A stretch of DNA of 25,941 nt from Bacillota bacterium (lineage in GTDB: Bacteria > Bacillota > Clostridia > Lachnospirales > Lachnospiraceae). Made by a program: the position numbers and the translations under genes. The stretch spans positions 1 to 25,941 of the forward strand of contig JAEYRK010000028.1 of assembly GCA_023435645.1 (NCBI GenBank), given 5' to 3'. The stretch's first letter is position 1. Each line of letters starts with the position of its first letter. Below the pieces are notes generated by a model that saw only the letters and a list, made by a program, of their open reading frames with translations, made no database searches and was not told the DNA's origin. Shown in pieces: positions 1 to 9,165 of this stretch.

Positions 1-1074
1 ATGAAGTTCATACATATCGCAGATGTACATCTGGGAGCTGTTCCGGATTCAAATATGCCCTGGGGTAAGGAGAGGGAGAAGGAGCTATGGGATAGCTTTC
101 GTAGGGTGATCGAAGCCTGTAACGAGCATAAGGCAGACCTACTGCTAATTGCCGGAGATTTATTCCACCGCCAGCCCTTAGCCAGAGAACTGAAGGAGGT
201 AAATTACTGCTTTGGTAAGCTGACGACTGCCCGGGTGGTGCTGATGGCCGGAAACCATGATTATATCGGAGCAAGATCCTATTATCAGGATTTTATATGG
301 GATGAGCGAGTGCATATGTTCCTTGGGGATAAGCCGGAATCCGTGTTCTATCCGGAGCTGAACACGGAGGTCCATGGCTTCAGCTATCACTCCAGAGATA
401 TTATGGAGCCGCTCTATGATAACCAAAAGCCGATCCATAGGGATAGGAGAAATATCCTTCTCGCCCACGGAGGGGATGAAAGGGATATCCCGATCAATCG
501 AAGGAGATTAGCCGAGGCAGGCTTTGATTATGTGGCCCTGGGACACATCCATAAGCCGGAGCTGATCGGCTCAAAAATGGCCTATAGTGGTTCTCTGGAG
601 CCTCTGGATAGGAATGAAACAGGGGAAAGGGGCTATATTCTCGGAGAGATCCTTGAGGAATCCGGGGGAGGCGGCAGACAGACACAGCTTCAATTGATCC
701 CCAGTGCGGTCAGAGAATATAAAGTACTGACACTAAAAGTCACTCCGGATACGACCAACGGCGCTTTAATGGATCAGGCCCAGGAAGGGATTTTACAGCA
801 GGGCAGCAGGAATATCTACCGACTACTTCTACAGGGACTTCGGGACGAAGCCATACGATTTGATACGCAGGCCCTCTATCAGCTGGGAAATGTCCTAGAG
901 GTGACGGATGAATCCGTGCCGGACTATGACTTTGATGCCCTATACCGTGAAAATGCTGATAATATCATTGGACAGTTTATCCAGAGAATTCGGGAAAGTG
1001 AGAAACAGGATGAGGTAACAAGAAAGGCGCTTTATTATGGGATAGAAGCACTTCTTGGAGCAAGGGATAAATAA
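1..1074 (+). CDS. yhaO: YhaO-type metallophosphoesterase / DNA repair exonuclease
   Basis: This is a calcineurin-like metallophosphoesterase of the SbcD/Mre11 nuclease group, 357 residues. The metal-binding motifs appear in order: DVH at residues 8-10, GD at 52-53, GNHD at 84-87, H156 in LLAHGGD, and GHIH at 181-184. Residues from about 215 onward form the C-terminal capping region. The nuclease should act on DNA ends with the SMC-like ATPase encoded 142 bases downstream, as SbcD does with SbcC; in Bacillus the corresponding pair is YhaO/YhaN. The window opens exactly on this ATG, so its ribosome binding site and promoter cannot be seen, and an upstream start cannot be excluded. The family and cofactor sites are clear. 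The precise substrate (double-strand ends, hairpins) is inferred from the family. Confidence 0.9.
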   Translation: MKFIHIADVHLGAVPDSNMPWGKEREKELWDSFRRVIEACNEHKADLLLIAGDLFHRQPLARELKEVNYCFGKLTTARVVLMAGNHDYIGARSYYQDFIWDERVHMFLGDKPESVFYPELNTEVHGFSYHSRDIMEPLYDNQKPIHRDRRNILLAHGGDERDIPINRRRLAEAGFDYVALGHIHKPELIGSKMAYSGSLEPLDRNETGERGYILGEILEESGGGGRQTQLQLIPSAVREYKVLTLKVTPDTTNGALMDQAQEGILQQGSRNIYRLLLQGLRDEAIRFDTQALYQLGNVLEVTDESVPDYDFDALYRENADNIIGQFIQRIRESEKQDEVTRKALYYGIEALLGARDK

Positions 1075-1216
1075 ACTGATCCTCTTAACAAGAGAAGGCG
1101 TAACAGGTAATCATAAGCTAGGAAATAGATCAATGGACGGATAGGCTCCATGAATCCAATGGCTCTGTATGTATCAGAGGAAGGAATAGGAATAGGCCCG
1201 GAAAGGACTGGTCGGC

Positions 1217-3307
1217 ATGCAATTTAAAAAGCTAAAAATGAATTATTTCGGAAGATTTCATAACTATGAGCTGGAGCTGAAGCCGGGGATCAATTTGATC
1301 TATGGGGAAAATGAAGCCGGTAAGACCACCCTGCATACCTTTATGAAGGGGATGCTGTTCGGAATTGAACGGGCAAGGGGCAGGGGCGCCGCGTCAAAGG
1401 ATGATATCTATATGAAATATCTGCCCTGGGATTATCCCGGTGCCTACCGGGGCCAGATGGATATTCTTCTTCAAGGCAGGGACTACCGCCTCCTAAGAAG
1501 CTTCCATGGGAATGATAAAAGCTTTACTGTTCTGGATTTGGAAACGGGTAGAGAGGTTACGCTGGCTGACGGGATGATCAGTGAGCTGATCCCCGGACTT
1601 ACGGAAGCAGCCTACCGAAATACGGTAAGCATCGGTCAGCTGAATGCCCGAACTGACCGGGAGCTGGCAGAACAGGTGAGAAATTATATTACGAACCTAT
1701 CCGTAGCAAAGAGCAGGGAGGTAGATGTAACGAAAGCGGTTGCCTCACTGAACGAGCAGCGAAGGGCGCTGGAGGTGGCGGATCAGGTGGAGGAGCTTAA
1801 GAAACTGAAGCTTAAAATCGAGGAGGGGGAAGCAAGGGAAGAGAAGCTGAAGGGTCTTATGATCGGGCTCAGACAGCTTCTTTCAGAAGAGCAGGAGCTT
1901 AAGGGCAATTTGGACGCAGCCGTAAAGGAGCTTAATCAGGAAATGCTTCAAAGGATGGAACAGCTTCCTGCGATCCTGGAAAAGTATGGAGCATATCAGG
2001 AGCTGGTCTGTAAGGGACAGCTCCTGGAAGCACAGATAGAGGAGCTAAGGCAGCAGAATCAGCTTCTTGAGAAGGAAGCCGCAGAAATAGAGGCTTTGCG
2101 GGAGGAGCTGAAGGAGGCGGGAGAATTATGCACACGCCTGCCTGAACAGGAAAGCCTTCTCATAGCACTGGAGGAGGAGAGGAAGGAGGCTGCCAGGAGA
2201 AGAAGTCTCAGGAATTTACTCCTCAGTATTGTGCCCTCCTATGCCTTAGCCCTCATTGCCTTCCTCTTGCTGCCTGCTCAGGTCCGCATCGGTGTCTTTG
2301 CCGGAGCAATGATCACAGGAAGTCTGGTCTTTCTATTCTTAGGCAGCAGGATGAATCGTTTCCTGAAGAATTATGAAGAGCGAGTAAGGGAGCAGGAGGA
2401 CCGATATAAGAGGGCGGACAGCAGATGGAGAGAACTTGCTGATAAATTCAAGGTATCCTCCCTACAGGAGCTGACATTTCGGCAGGAAGAGCTGATGAAG
2501 ACCTCTTATATGCTGGAGCATGGGAAGCTAAGGCTTAAAGAGCTTTCTCAAGATAAGTCGGAGCTGGAGGACAGAGAGGATCTCTTATTGGAGCAGATCA
2601 TGACCTATATGCAGCTCTTTCTTTCAGAAGAAGAGTTAAATGATGGGGCAGTTCATAGACTTACCGAGGTGATACGGTCCAGGAAGCAGGAAGCCCTGGG
2701 AAAACAGGAGGAACTGACAGAAGGGTTGAATGCCTGCAGAATTCAAATCGAAAAGCTCCGTTGGGAAATCAGTACGCTGGAAGGGAATGAAGAAGAGCTG
2801 CTATTGAATAGGGAACAACAAACCCGTCTGGAACAAAGACAGAAGGAGGCAGCCCTGGAGCTTTCGGCCATCCGACTTGCCCTAAGTACGATTCAAGGAT
2901 TATCCACGGACATCCACGATAGCTTCGGACAGCAGCTAAACCGCGCTGTTTCTGAAACCATGAAGGAGGTAACAAAGCAAAGATACACCGACCTTAAGGT
3001 AGATGAGAAGCTGGAGGTAAAGGTGTGCCATCATGGAGAATATGTACCTCTGGACAGACTCAGTGCAGGAACAATGGATCAGGTGTACCTGTCCCTGCGT
3101 CTTGCCGCAGCGGACCTGTTGCTGGGGAAGGATGAGTTACCCCTGCTACTGGATGACAGCTTTGCTTATTATGATGAAAACCGCATGAAGGCAGCGATCC
3201 AAAGGATCGCCGGAAGAGGGCAGATCCTATTATTTACCTGTCATAGGAGAGAGCAAAGGATACTGGAGGAGCTGGGACGTTCCTATCATTATTTGGAATT
3301 ATCATAG
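1217..3307 (+). CDS. yhaN: YhaN-type SMC-like AAA ATPase
   Basis: Rad50/SbcC-like ATPase of 696 residues and likely partner of the preceding nuclease. The Walker A motif GENEAGKTT lies at residues 30-38. A long coiled-coil rich in Glu, Lys and Leu runs from about 185 to 560. The ABC-type signature LSAGTMDQ is at 615-622 and Walker B LPLLLDD at 641-647, followed by ILLFTCHRRE with the switch-type His. Two hydrophobic segments at about 333-353 and 356-377 interrupt the coiled coil and look like a membrane hairpin, where Rad50 has its zinc hook. The protein is shorter than the roughly 960-residue Bacillus YhaN because the coiled coil is reduced. The ribosome binding site is weak (GGAAAGG, about 10 bases upstream). 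The gene lies 142 bases after yhaO with no visible terminator, so the two are probably cotranscribed. Confidence 0.85.
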   Translation: MQFKKLKMNYFGRFHNYELELKPGINLIYGENEAGKTTLHTFMKGMLFGIERARGRGAASKDDIYMKYLPWDYPGAYRGQMDILLQGRDYRLLRSFHGNDKSFTVLDLETGREVTLADGMISELIPGLTEAAYRNTVSIGQLNARTDRELAEQVRNYITNLSVAKSREVDVTKAVASLNEQRRALEVADQVEELKKLKLKIEEGEAREEKLKGLMIGLRQLLSEEQELKGNLDAAVKELNQEMLQRMEQLPAILEKYGAYQELVCKGQLLEAQIEELRQQNQLLEKEAAEIEALREELKEAGELCTRLPEQESLLIALEEERKEAARRRSLRNLLLSIVPSYALALIAFLLLPAQVRIGVFAGAMITGSLVFLFLGSRMNRFLKNYEERVREQEDRYKRADSRWRELADKFKVSSLQELTFRQEELMKTSYMLEHGKLRLKELSQDKSELEDREDLLLEQIMTYMQLFLSEEELNDGAVHRLTEVIRSRKQEALGKQEELTEGLNACRIQIEKLRWEISTLEGNEEELLLNREQQTRLEQRQKEAALELSAIRLALSTIQGLSTDIHDSFGQQLNRAVSETMKEVTKQRYTDLKVDEKLEVKVCHHGEYVPLDRLSAGTMDQVYLSLRLAAADLLLGKDELPLLLDDSFAYYDENRMKAAIQRIAGRGQILLFTCHRREQRILEELGRSYHYLELS

Positions 3308-3490
3308 AAGATATAAGATACGACGCAAACCTTGTTGTGGCCGCCGAACTTATTGTACAATTAGGTGAGCGACAGGCCATCGCTTAGGAGCTAGCACGGA
3401 ACAAGTGGGAAAATCACACAAATGCTCCAGGGTATGATACCTTGAAAAAGGAACGCTCATGAGGTTTAAGACTACAGGGAGATAGATAGC

Positions 3491-5509
3491 ATGGACAGAA
3501 AGCAAAGGACCAGGAATAAGAAGGAACATTTAAGCCCCCGGCAGGCGATTCAGCTAAGCCTGAAGGTGTTGCTCCTTTTCGCGCTTCTAGCCATTGTAAT
3601 TGGTATCGCATATTTTTATCACACTTACGGGCGGACGATTCTTCAAATGCAGTCGGAAGCAAAGAAGCTGGTCAGCGGATCTTCTCCCGAGACCTTCCGG
3701 GCCTCCCAGACAAGTTTGGTATATGATTCGGAGGGGGGATTGATTACAGCCCTAAAGGCGGAGAAGGATGTCTATTATATTAAGTTTCAGGATATTCCCG
3801 AATTGGTCATTGCTTCGATGCTTACCTCAGAGGACAAGAAATTCATGTATCATAAGGGAGTAGACTATCTTGCCAATGTCCGTGCTGCGATTGCACTGAT
3901 CAAGAATAAGGGGGAGATTACCCAGGGGGCAAGTACAATTACACAGCAGCTGGCCAGGAATATATTCCTTTCCCATGAGGTTACATATGAGCGTAAGATC
4001 AAGGAGATCTTCATTGCCCAGGAGCTGGAGCGGAGATATTCCAAGACGGATATTTTAGAGTACTATATGAATAATATCTATTTTGCCAATGGGCATTATG
4101 GAATTATGGCTGCGGCCAACGGCTATTTCAATAAGGGTATCAGCAATCTGACGCTTTCCCAGATTGCTTTCCTGTGCGCAATCCCGAATAATCCGACTCG
4201 TTATAATCCACTGACGAATATGGAGGATACCTTAGAACGCCGTGACAGAATCCTACTGCAGCTCCTGGAGGATGAGGAAATCAATCTGATTGAATACAGA
4301 ACTGCACTGGCAGAAAGGATTGAATTGAAGCTGCCGGTGAAGGATAAGAACAATTATGTGGAAACCTATGTATATCATTCTGCGATTCGCGCCCTGATGA
4401 GGGAGGAGGGCTTTGTATTTCGGAATCGGTTTACGGATGAACAGGATCGTAAGGCCTATGAACAGGAATATGACGAACGATATTACCGCTATCAGAAGCA
4501 GCTCTATACCTCAGGCTACCGGATCTATACCTCCATTGACCTTAACAAGCAGGAGCTTTTGCAGCAATCGGTGGATGAAGCGCTGGAGAAATTCAAGGAT
4601 CAGAATGAGGAAGGTGTCTATCGGCTGCAGGGAGCGGCAGTCTGTATCGACAATGATACGGGAAGGGTCGTGGCGATTGTTGGCGGCAGGAGTCAGGAGC
4701 TGGAGGGCTATACCTTAAATCGGGCTTATCAGAGCTATCGACAGCCCGGAAGTGCAATCAAACCCCTGGTAGTATATACACCCGCCTTCGAGCGAGGCTA
4801 TGATCCGGATAGTAAGGTGGTGGACGAGCCCTTTGATGGAGGACCGAAAAATTCCGGAGACAATTATTCCGGTGAGATGAAGCTTCAGAGGGCGATTGAG
4901 CTCTCCAAGAATACGATCGCCTGGAGGTTGTTTGAGGAGCTGACACCACAGGTGGCCTTATCCTATTTGTACGACATGAATTTTATGAGGATTTCAGAGA
5001 GGGATTATGTCCCGGCTGCATCCCTCGGAGGACTGACCGTCGGTAGCAGCCCGGTTGAGCTGACTTCTGCCTATGCGGCCTTAGAGAACGACGGTATCTA
5101 CAGGCTACCGACCTGTATTGTTAAAATTATGGATGCCGAAGGCAGGGAGCTGGTTAAAGATGAGATCTACACAAAGCAGGTCTATCAGACGAGGGCGGCC
5201 CGAATGACCACGGAAGCACTGACAGGGGTAATCAAGCGGGGAACCGCGAAGGGCCTGGAGCTTACCGATACGATCAGTGCGGGAAAAACAGGAACCACCG
5301 ATGACCGTAAGGATGGATGGTTCGTCGGATACACCCCCTATTATACAACTGGTGTGTGGGTGGGCTATGATTTGCCGGAACGACTGGAGGATTTAAAGGG
5401 TGCCTCCTACCCCGGTACCATTTGGCATACCTTCATGGAGAGAATCCATGATGAAACGATGACGGAGCCCTTCCTCTATGAGGATTGGAAGGGAGAAGCC
5501 TCACAGTAG
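3491..5509 (+). CDS. Class A penicillin-binding protein (PBP1A family)
   Basis: Bifunctional peptidoglycan synthase of 672 residues, anchored in the cytoplasmic membrane with its catalytic domains outside. After a short basic cytoplasmic tail there is one transmembrane helix at about residues 22-44. The glycosyltransferase family 51 domain follows (about 75-260), with SEDKKFMYHKG at 113-123 carrying the catalytic Glu114 and GASTITQQLARN at 146-157. The transpeptidase domain (about 380-650) has the active-site SAIK at 421-424, SKN at 472-474 and KTGT at 599-602. It therefore polymerises lipid II and cross-links the strands. The start has a GGGAG-type site about 10 bases upstream. It lies 183 bases after the YhaN gene with no clear terminator between. 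There is no PASTA or other C-terminal extension. Confidence 0.93.
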   Translation: MDRKQRTRNKKEHLSPRQAIQLSLKVLLLFALLAIVIGIAYFYHTYGRTILQMQSEAKKLVSGSSPETFRASQTSLVYDSEGGLITALKAEKDVYYIKFQDIPELVIASMLTSEDKKFMYHKGVDYLANVRAAIALIKNKGEITQGASTITQQLARNIFLSHEVTYERKIKEIFIAQELERRYSKTDILEYYMNNIYFANGHYGIMAAANGYFNKGISNLTLSQIAFLCAIPNNPTRYNPLTNMEDTLERRDRILLQLLEDEEINLIEYRTALAERIELKLPVKDKNNYVETYVYHSAIRALMREEGFVFRNRFTDEQDRKAYEQEYDERYYRYQKQLYTSGYRIYTSIDLNKQELLQQSVDEALEKFKDQNEEGVYRLQGAAVCIDNDTGRVVAIVGGRSQELEGYTLNRAYQSYRQPGSAIKPLVVYTPAFERGYDPDSKVVDEPFDGGPKNSGDNYSGEMKLQRAIELSKNTIAWRLFEELTPQVALSYLYDMNFMRISERDYVPAASLGGLTVGSSPVELTSAYAALENDGIYRLPTCIVKIMDAEGRELVKDEIYTKQVYQTRAARMTTEALTGVIKRGTAKGLELTDTISAGKTGTTDDRKDGWFVGYTPYYTTGVWVGYDLPERLEDLKGASYPGTIWHTFMERIHDETMTEPFLYEDWKGEASQ

Positions 5510-5523
5510 TCTCTATAGCAAAA

Positions 5524-5571
5524 GCACCCTCCGAGCTAAGAATAGGAATCAGCTTCTTACCCGGAGAGTGC
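5524..5571 (-). terminator. Terminator hairpin between convergent PBP and prs genes
   Basis: GCACCCTCCG at 5524-5533 pairs with CGGAGAGTGC at 5562-5571, with one C-A mismatch in ten positions. Read on the minus strand the stem is followed by TTTTGCTAT, so it best fits a terminator for prs. On the plus strand it lies 15 bases after the PBP stop but has only a poor T tract there. The inner loop contains AGCT on both sides and could lengthen the stem. Confidence 0.55.
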
Positions 5572-5609
5572 CGTGTCTATCATTGTTATTATAATGTTAT
5601 GAGACTGGA

Positions 5610-6818
5610 TTAATCCTCATTTGCTTCTGAGGAGGAAGACTCTTGATTTCCCTGCTGATATTTGTCCATGATCCTATGGATTCTTTCAATCGGGTTTAAT
5701 AGAGCACTGATGCTGTTATCATGATTCATGGTATCTATGATTAATGCAATATATTTACTCATATCAACATCAATATAATAGGGCTTGGTCAGAAGCTCCG
5801 GAGTCTGATAGATCAGATTGGTTGTCATAAGACGGTGAATGAGACCTTTTTCGTAGGCCTCGTCAAACTTGTCCAAACCGCCGGTAAATAAACCGAAGGT
5901 GGAAGCTACAAAGATCCGATTCGCCTTTCTGCGCTTTAACTCTGAAGCCACATCCAGGATGCTTTCTCCGGAGGAGATCATATCGTCAATGATCAGAATA
6001 TCCTTACCCTCTACATCCGTTCCTAAAAATTCATGAGCAACAATCGGATTACGTCCATTGATAATCTTCGTATAATCCCTTCTCTTGTAGAACATACCCA
6101 TATCAAGACCAAGGACATTGGCATAGTATACCGCTCTTGACATACCTCCCTCATCGGGGCTGATGATCATCATATGATCGGAGTCTACTTTAAGATCGGG
6201 AACATTTTTGAGTAAAGCTTTGATAAACTGATACGTAGGAGAGACAGTTTCCAGACTCTTTAACGGAATAGCGTTTTGTACTCTGGGGTCATGGGCATCG
6301 AAGGTTATGATGCTTTCCACTCCCATATTGGTTAATTCCTGCAAGGCCAAGGCACAATCCAGGGATTCTCTGGAGCTACGCTTATGCTGCCTGCCTTCAT
6401 AAAGATAGGGCATGATGACGGTAATTCTTCTCGCTTTACCACCAACTGCCGCTATGATACGCTTCAAATCCTGATAATGATCGTCAGGGGACATATGGTT
6501 CGTATGTCCGCAGACAGAGTAGGTCATACTGTAGTTCGTTACATCCACTAGTAGGAACAGATCAGTACCGCGAACTGATTCCTTAATCATTCCCTTTGCT
6601 TCTCCTGTGCCGAATCTGGGGCAGCAGGCGCTTAACAAATAGGAATCTCTTTGATAACCGGTGAAGGCAATCGTACCCTTATGTTCGCTTTCCCTCGCAT
6701 TACGCCATTCTACAAGGTAATCATTTACTTTCCGGCCTAGGCCCTTGCTGCTTTCCAGTGCAATGATACCTAACCGCCCTACAGGAATGGTTTCAACGGT
6801 CTTCTCATGCTTTGACAT
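5610..6818 (-). CDS. prs: Ribose-phosphate pyrophosphokinase, long clostridial form
   Basis: Phosphoribosyl pyrophosphate synthetase, which makes PRPP from ribose 5-phosphate and ATP for nucleotide, His and Trp synthesis in the cytoplasm. With the start chosen here it has 402 residues. The track-length start at 6860 is rejected because GGAGGG (6826-6831) stands 7 bases before the internal ATG at 6818. Recognisable motifs are YLYEGRQHKRSSRESLDCAL at residues 138-157 (ATP/ribose-5-phosphate region), FDAHDP at 173-178, SPDEGG at 220-225, and the PRPP loop DILIIDDMISSGESI at 273-287. It is about 80 residues longer than the usual 310-320 residue enzyme. The extra length includes inserted segments and an acidic-serine C-terminal tail (SSSSEANED). 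A second, standard prs may exist elsewhere in the genome; that cannot be seen here. Confidence 0.85.
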   Translation of the reverse strand: MSKHEKTVETIPVGRLGIIALESSKGLGRKVNDYLVEWRNARESEHKGTIAFTGYQRDSYLLSACCPRFGTGEAKGMIKESVRGTDLFLLVDVTNYSMTYSVCGHTNHMSPDDHYQDLKRIIAAVGGKARRITVIMPYLYEGRQHKRSSRESLDCALALQELTNMGVESIITFDAHDPRVQNAIPLKSLETVSPTYQFIKALLKNVPDLKVDSDHMMIISPDEGGMSRAVYYANVLGLDMGMFYKRRDYTKIINGRNPIVAHEFLGTDVEGKDILIIDDMISSGESILDVASELKRRKANRIFVASTFGLFTGGLDKFDEAYEKGLIHRLMTTNLIYQTPELLTKPYYIDVDMSKYIALIIDTMNHDNSISALLNPIERIHRIMDKYQQGNQESSSSEANED

Positions 6819-6865
6819 TACGTATCCCTCCATAAAATGTGTTGTTGGACTATAACCCACTTCAA

Positions 6866-6894
6866 GTTATATCATATAAAAAATTACATAGCAA
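6866..6894 (-). promoter_or_regulatory. Putative prs promoter
   Basis: On the minus strand, TTGCTA (6889-6894) is separated by 17 bases from TATAAC (6866-6871), matching a sigma-A layout. It lies about 50 bases before the preferred prs start and after the stop of the helicase-loader gene. This suggests prs has its own promoter in addition to any readthrough from the loader operon. The call rests on pattern matching only. Confidence 0.5.
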
Positions 6895-6926
6895 GTAGCA
6901 TTTGTGTGTAAAATAATGGTTGTTCC

Positions 6927-7931
6927 TTACTTCGAAGCATTATGCAAAGCCTTATGTAGTCTGATATCTTCCCCTATAATTCTACGAACGGAATAATTTC
7001 CGATGATCCGGGAGTAGATGCGTTCCCCATAATTCGTGTTTATATTATCCAGAGATAGGTTGGTAGAAATTATGGTGGATTTTTGCTTCAACAGACGTTC
7101 ATTAATAATTAAATAAATTTGTGAGCTTGTGAAGGAGTTAATCAGCTCTGTTCCCAAATCATCAATAATCAATAAATCACAGTCCAGAATATATTCAAAT
7201 TGACTGGATGCAGAATAGGAAACCTCCTCCTCCCTAGAGAACTTATTTTTCTCCAAAATATCAAATAACCGGAAGGCAGTCAGATAGATAACGGTATAGC
7301 CACGATCCAAAAGCTCCTTCGCGATGCAGTTGGCAAGAAAGGTTTTGCCAACACCGGCATAGCCCTGAAAAAGAATATTATCATGCTTGCTTCCAAAATG
7401 CCTAACAAAGCTTTTGCAGCTGGCAACAATTTTCTGCATGTTTGATAATGGGGATACGCCGAGGGTCTCATCAATGTAGCTATCAGAATAATAATGAAAG
7501 GAAAAGTTGCTGAAATTTTCCTGCTTCAGAACAGATTTCATATTTGAGCCTTCATAAATCAGATCTGCAATGGCCTGCTTAAAGCAGCTGCATTTCTCAT
7601 TGCCGATAAAGCCGGTATCCTTACATTTGCAGCAGTGATACCGGAGCGATAAATAGTCGGAGGGATATCCATGCTCGATCAGAAGCTCTGTCTGACGGGC
7701 CTTCAACTCGAAGGTTTTCGCCTTCAGCTCCAGCAGGCTCTCCGGGTTACCCTGAATAGCCAGCCTTCCGCTCTGAGCGGAGAGGGTAATCATCTCATCC
7801 TCCAGGGTTTTTAGCTCAGGAACAGCGGCATAAGCCTCCAATTTTCTTTGATCCAGATCGTGCTTATTTCGGAATCTTCGGTTATCATATTCCCGCAAAA
7901 TCTGATTATATTGATCATTTCTTAAAGCCAT
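6927..7931 (-). CDS. DnaI/DnaC-like helicase loader ATPase
   Basis: AAA+ ATPase of 334 residues, of the DnaC/DnaI/IstB-type family that loads the replicative helicase. The N-terminal half is helical, followed by a cysteine cluster (C100, C101, C103, C114, C116) that looks like a zinc-binding knuckle, as in the N-terminal domain of Bacillus DnaI. The ATPase domain shows Walker A GYAGVGKT at 190-197, Walker B LLIIDDLGTE at 253-262, a sensor-like STNLS near 289, and arginines RIYSRI near 304 as candidate arginine finger. The start has AAGGAG six bases upstream. That site overlaps the stop codon of the DnaD-like gene (TAAGGAG), so the two are very likely translationally coupled. The neighbouring DnaD-like gene supports a replication-loader role over an IstB transposition role; no transposase is nearby. 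Confidence 0.85.
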   Translation of the reverse strand: MALRNDQYNQILREYDNRRFRNKHDLDQRKLEAYAAVPELKTLEDEMITLSAQSGRLAIQGNPESLLELKAKTFELKARQTELLIEHGYPSDYLSLRYHCCKCKDTGFIGNEKCSCFKQAIADLIYEGSNMKSVLKQENFSNFSFHYYSDSYIDETLGVSPLSNMQKIVASCKSFVRHFGSKHDNILFQGYAGVGKTFLANCIAKELLDRGYTVIYLTAFRLFDILEKNKFSREEEVSYSASSQFEYILDCDLLIIDDLGTELINSFTSSQIYLIINERLLKQKSTIISTNLSLDNINTNYGERIYSRIIGNYSVRRIIGEDIRLHKALHNASK

Positions 7932-7941
7932 GGCAATCTCC

Positions 7942-9051
7942 TTATAACCCCTTATTTAAAAGCTTGCGCTCAAGCTCGGCATAATCTTTACTGGAATATT
8001 CTCTTTTAGGAAATTGATTCAGTTTATTGTAGGAAGGCTTTCCTGAAGAATTATTCTTATGCTCGGAGATCGCTTTATTCCCCTTTGAAAACTCTTCATC
8101 CAATTTTTTGATATCCGCCTGGGTTCTAGCACCCTTCTTAAACCAGGTCTCAAGGATTTTATCGGTATATTTGAAATCCGGCTTTTGCGTTCGAAGGATG
8201 GTCCGATTACAAGCCTCTGTAATTATCTCATCGGAGAAGGAGAAGACCTCCACCCATTTTGTGATATACTGACGCTCGATCTGACCGGGAGCACGGTTTA
8301 ACCCAAAAGCCTTATTTACGGCATTAAAATGCTCGTTATAGGCTGCAGTAGCCTCCCTTGCCTTCTCCTCTGTATCAATTCCTTCCTCTGCCCAGGTAAG
8401 GGCAACGGCTTCGATATAGGAGACATTTTTCTTAGACTTGGAGACACAATACTCAAAGAGGTACATAATAAGCTCCGGTGAAAAATGAAGCTCCTCATAT
8501 AGATAGAGAATCAACTGAATGTCCATTGGCTTCAAAGGACGGTCCAGATAGATCTCAACAATGTTCATGGCATATTTAATGCCATCCTGATTGACTAGCT
8601 CGGCTATTCTTTCCGCAGGATAGCTTTTTCTGGCTGCCGGCTTTGTCTCAGTATGTATACTGACAGCAATCTCATCAAGCTCCGTATCAAGGTCCTCGAC
8701 TTCGGCTTGGTTCACCGTTATTTGACCTTGCTTACGTGATTTTGTTAAATCCAAGAGCTGTATTGCTGCAATTTCCTTCTGTTCATTCAGCTTCAGCGTC
8801 AGCAGCTTCATTTTCTCCCAGTAATGCAAGGCACGTAGAATATCCTTCTCGGTATGATCCAGATGATCGGCAATGGAGGATATGGTGATCTCCTTCCCAT
8901 CTGACTGAAGGCAGCGGAGCAGATACAGATATACCTTTACATAAGCACCATTGGCAGAAGGCATATACTCATCGATAAATGCATTCGGGACGATCGTTAC
9001 GTCATAAGTCCCTTCTGTACACAGCGATATTTTATTCATTTGATCATCCAT
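7942..9051 (-). CDS. DnaD-domain replication initiation/primosome protein
   Basis: Primosomal protein of the DnaD/DnaB (Firmicutes) family, 369 residues. A winged-helix-like N-terminal region (about 25-100) is followed by an acidic linker and two helical DnaD domains. The first (about 144-225) ends in YIEAVALTWAEEGI at 212-225, and the second (about 245-312) ends in KYTDKILETWFKKGA at 294-308; both fit the family's YxxxIxxxW signature. The C-terminal tail is lysine-rich. It should act at origins or restart forks with the loader encoded 10 bases downstream. Start choice is uncertain. The ATG at 9051 has GGGG directly abutting it, whereas the internal ATG at 9039 has AGGGG about 12 bases upstream, so the protein may be 365 residues. 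Clustered DnaA boxes lie about 115 bases upstream. Confidence 0.85.
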   Translation of the reverse strand: MDDQMNKISLCTEGTYDVTIVPNAFIDEYMPSANGAYVKVYLYLLRCLQSDGKEITISSIADHLDHTEKDILRALHYWEKMKLLTLKLNEQKEIAAIQLLDLTKSRKQGQITVNQAEVEDLDTELDEIAVSIHTETKPAARKSYPAERIAELVNQDGIKYAMNIVEIYLDRPLKPMDIQLILYLYEELHFSPELIMYLFEYCVSKSKKNVSYIEAVALTWAEEGIDTEEKAREATAAYNEHFNAVNKAFGLNRAPGQIERQYITKWVEVFSFSDEIITEACNRTILRTQKPDFKYTDKILETWFKKGARTQADIKKLDEEFSKGNKAISEHKNNSSGKPSYNKLNQFPKREYSSKDYAELERKLLNKGL

Positions 9052-9100
9052 CCCCTAAATTCATCTTGCGGAGCTGGTATTCCCACCCGCCACCGTGATA

Positions 9101-9109
9101 AGTATAGCA
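9101..9109 (-). promoter_or_regulatory. Putative extended -10 promoter of the dnaD-like operon
   Basis: On the minus strand the sequence TGCTATACT (9101-9109) is an extended -10 element, TG-N-TATACT. It lies about 50 bases before the dnaD-like start. No good -35 hexamer is present at normal spacing, which fits either an extended -10 promoter or one needing an activator. The nearest DnaA boxes begin about 57 bases further upstream. Confidence 0.4.
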
Positions 9110-9165
9110 TAGAACCCTTCATAAGAAAACACCTTATTTTATCGCACTTTCGGCACTTCCGACCA

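Noticed and set aside
6927..7931. IstB-type transposition helper
   Set aside because: No transposase or terminal repeats are nearby, and the gene is coupled to a DnaD-like gene and has a DnaI-like cysteine cluster.
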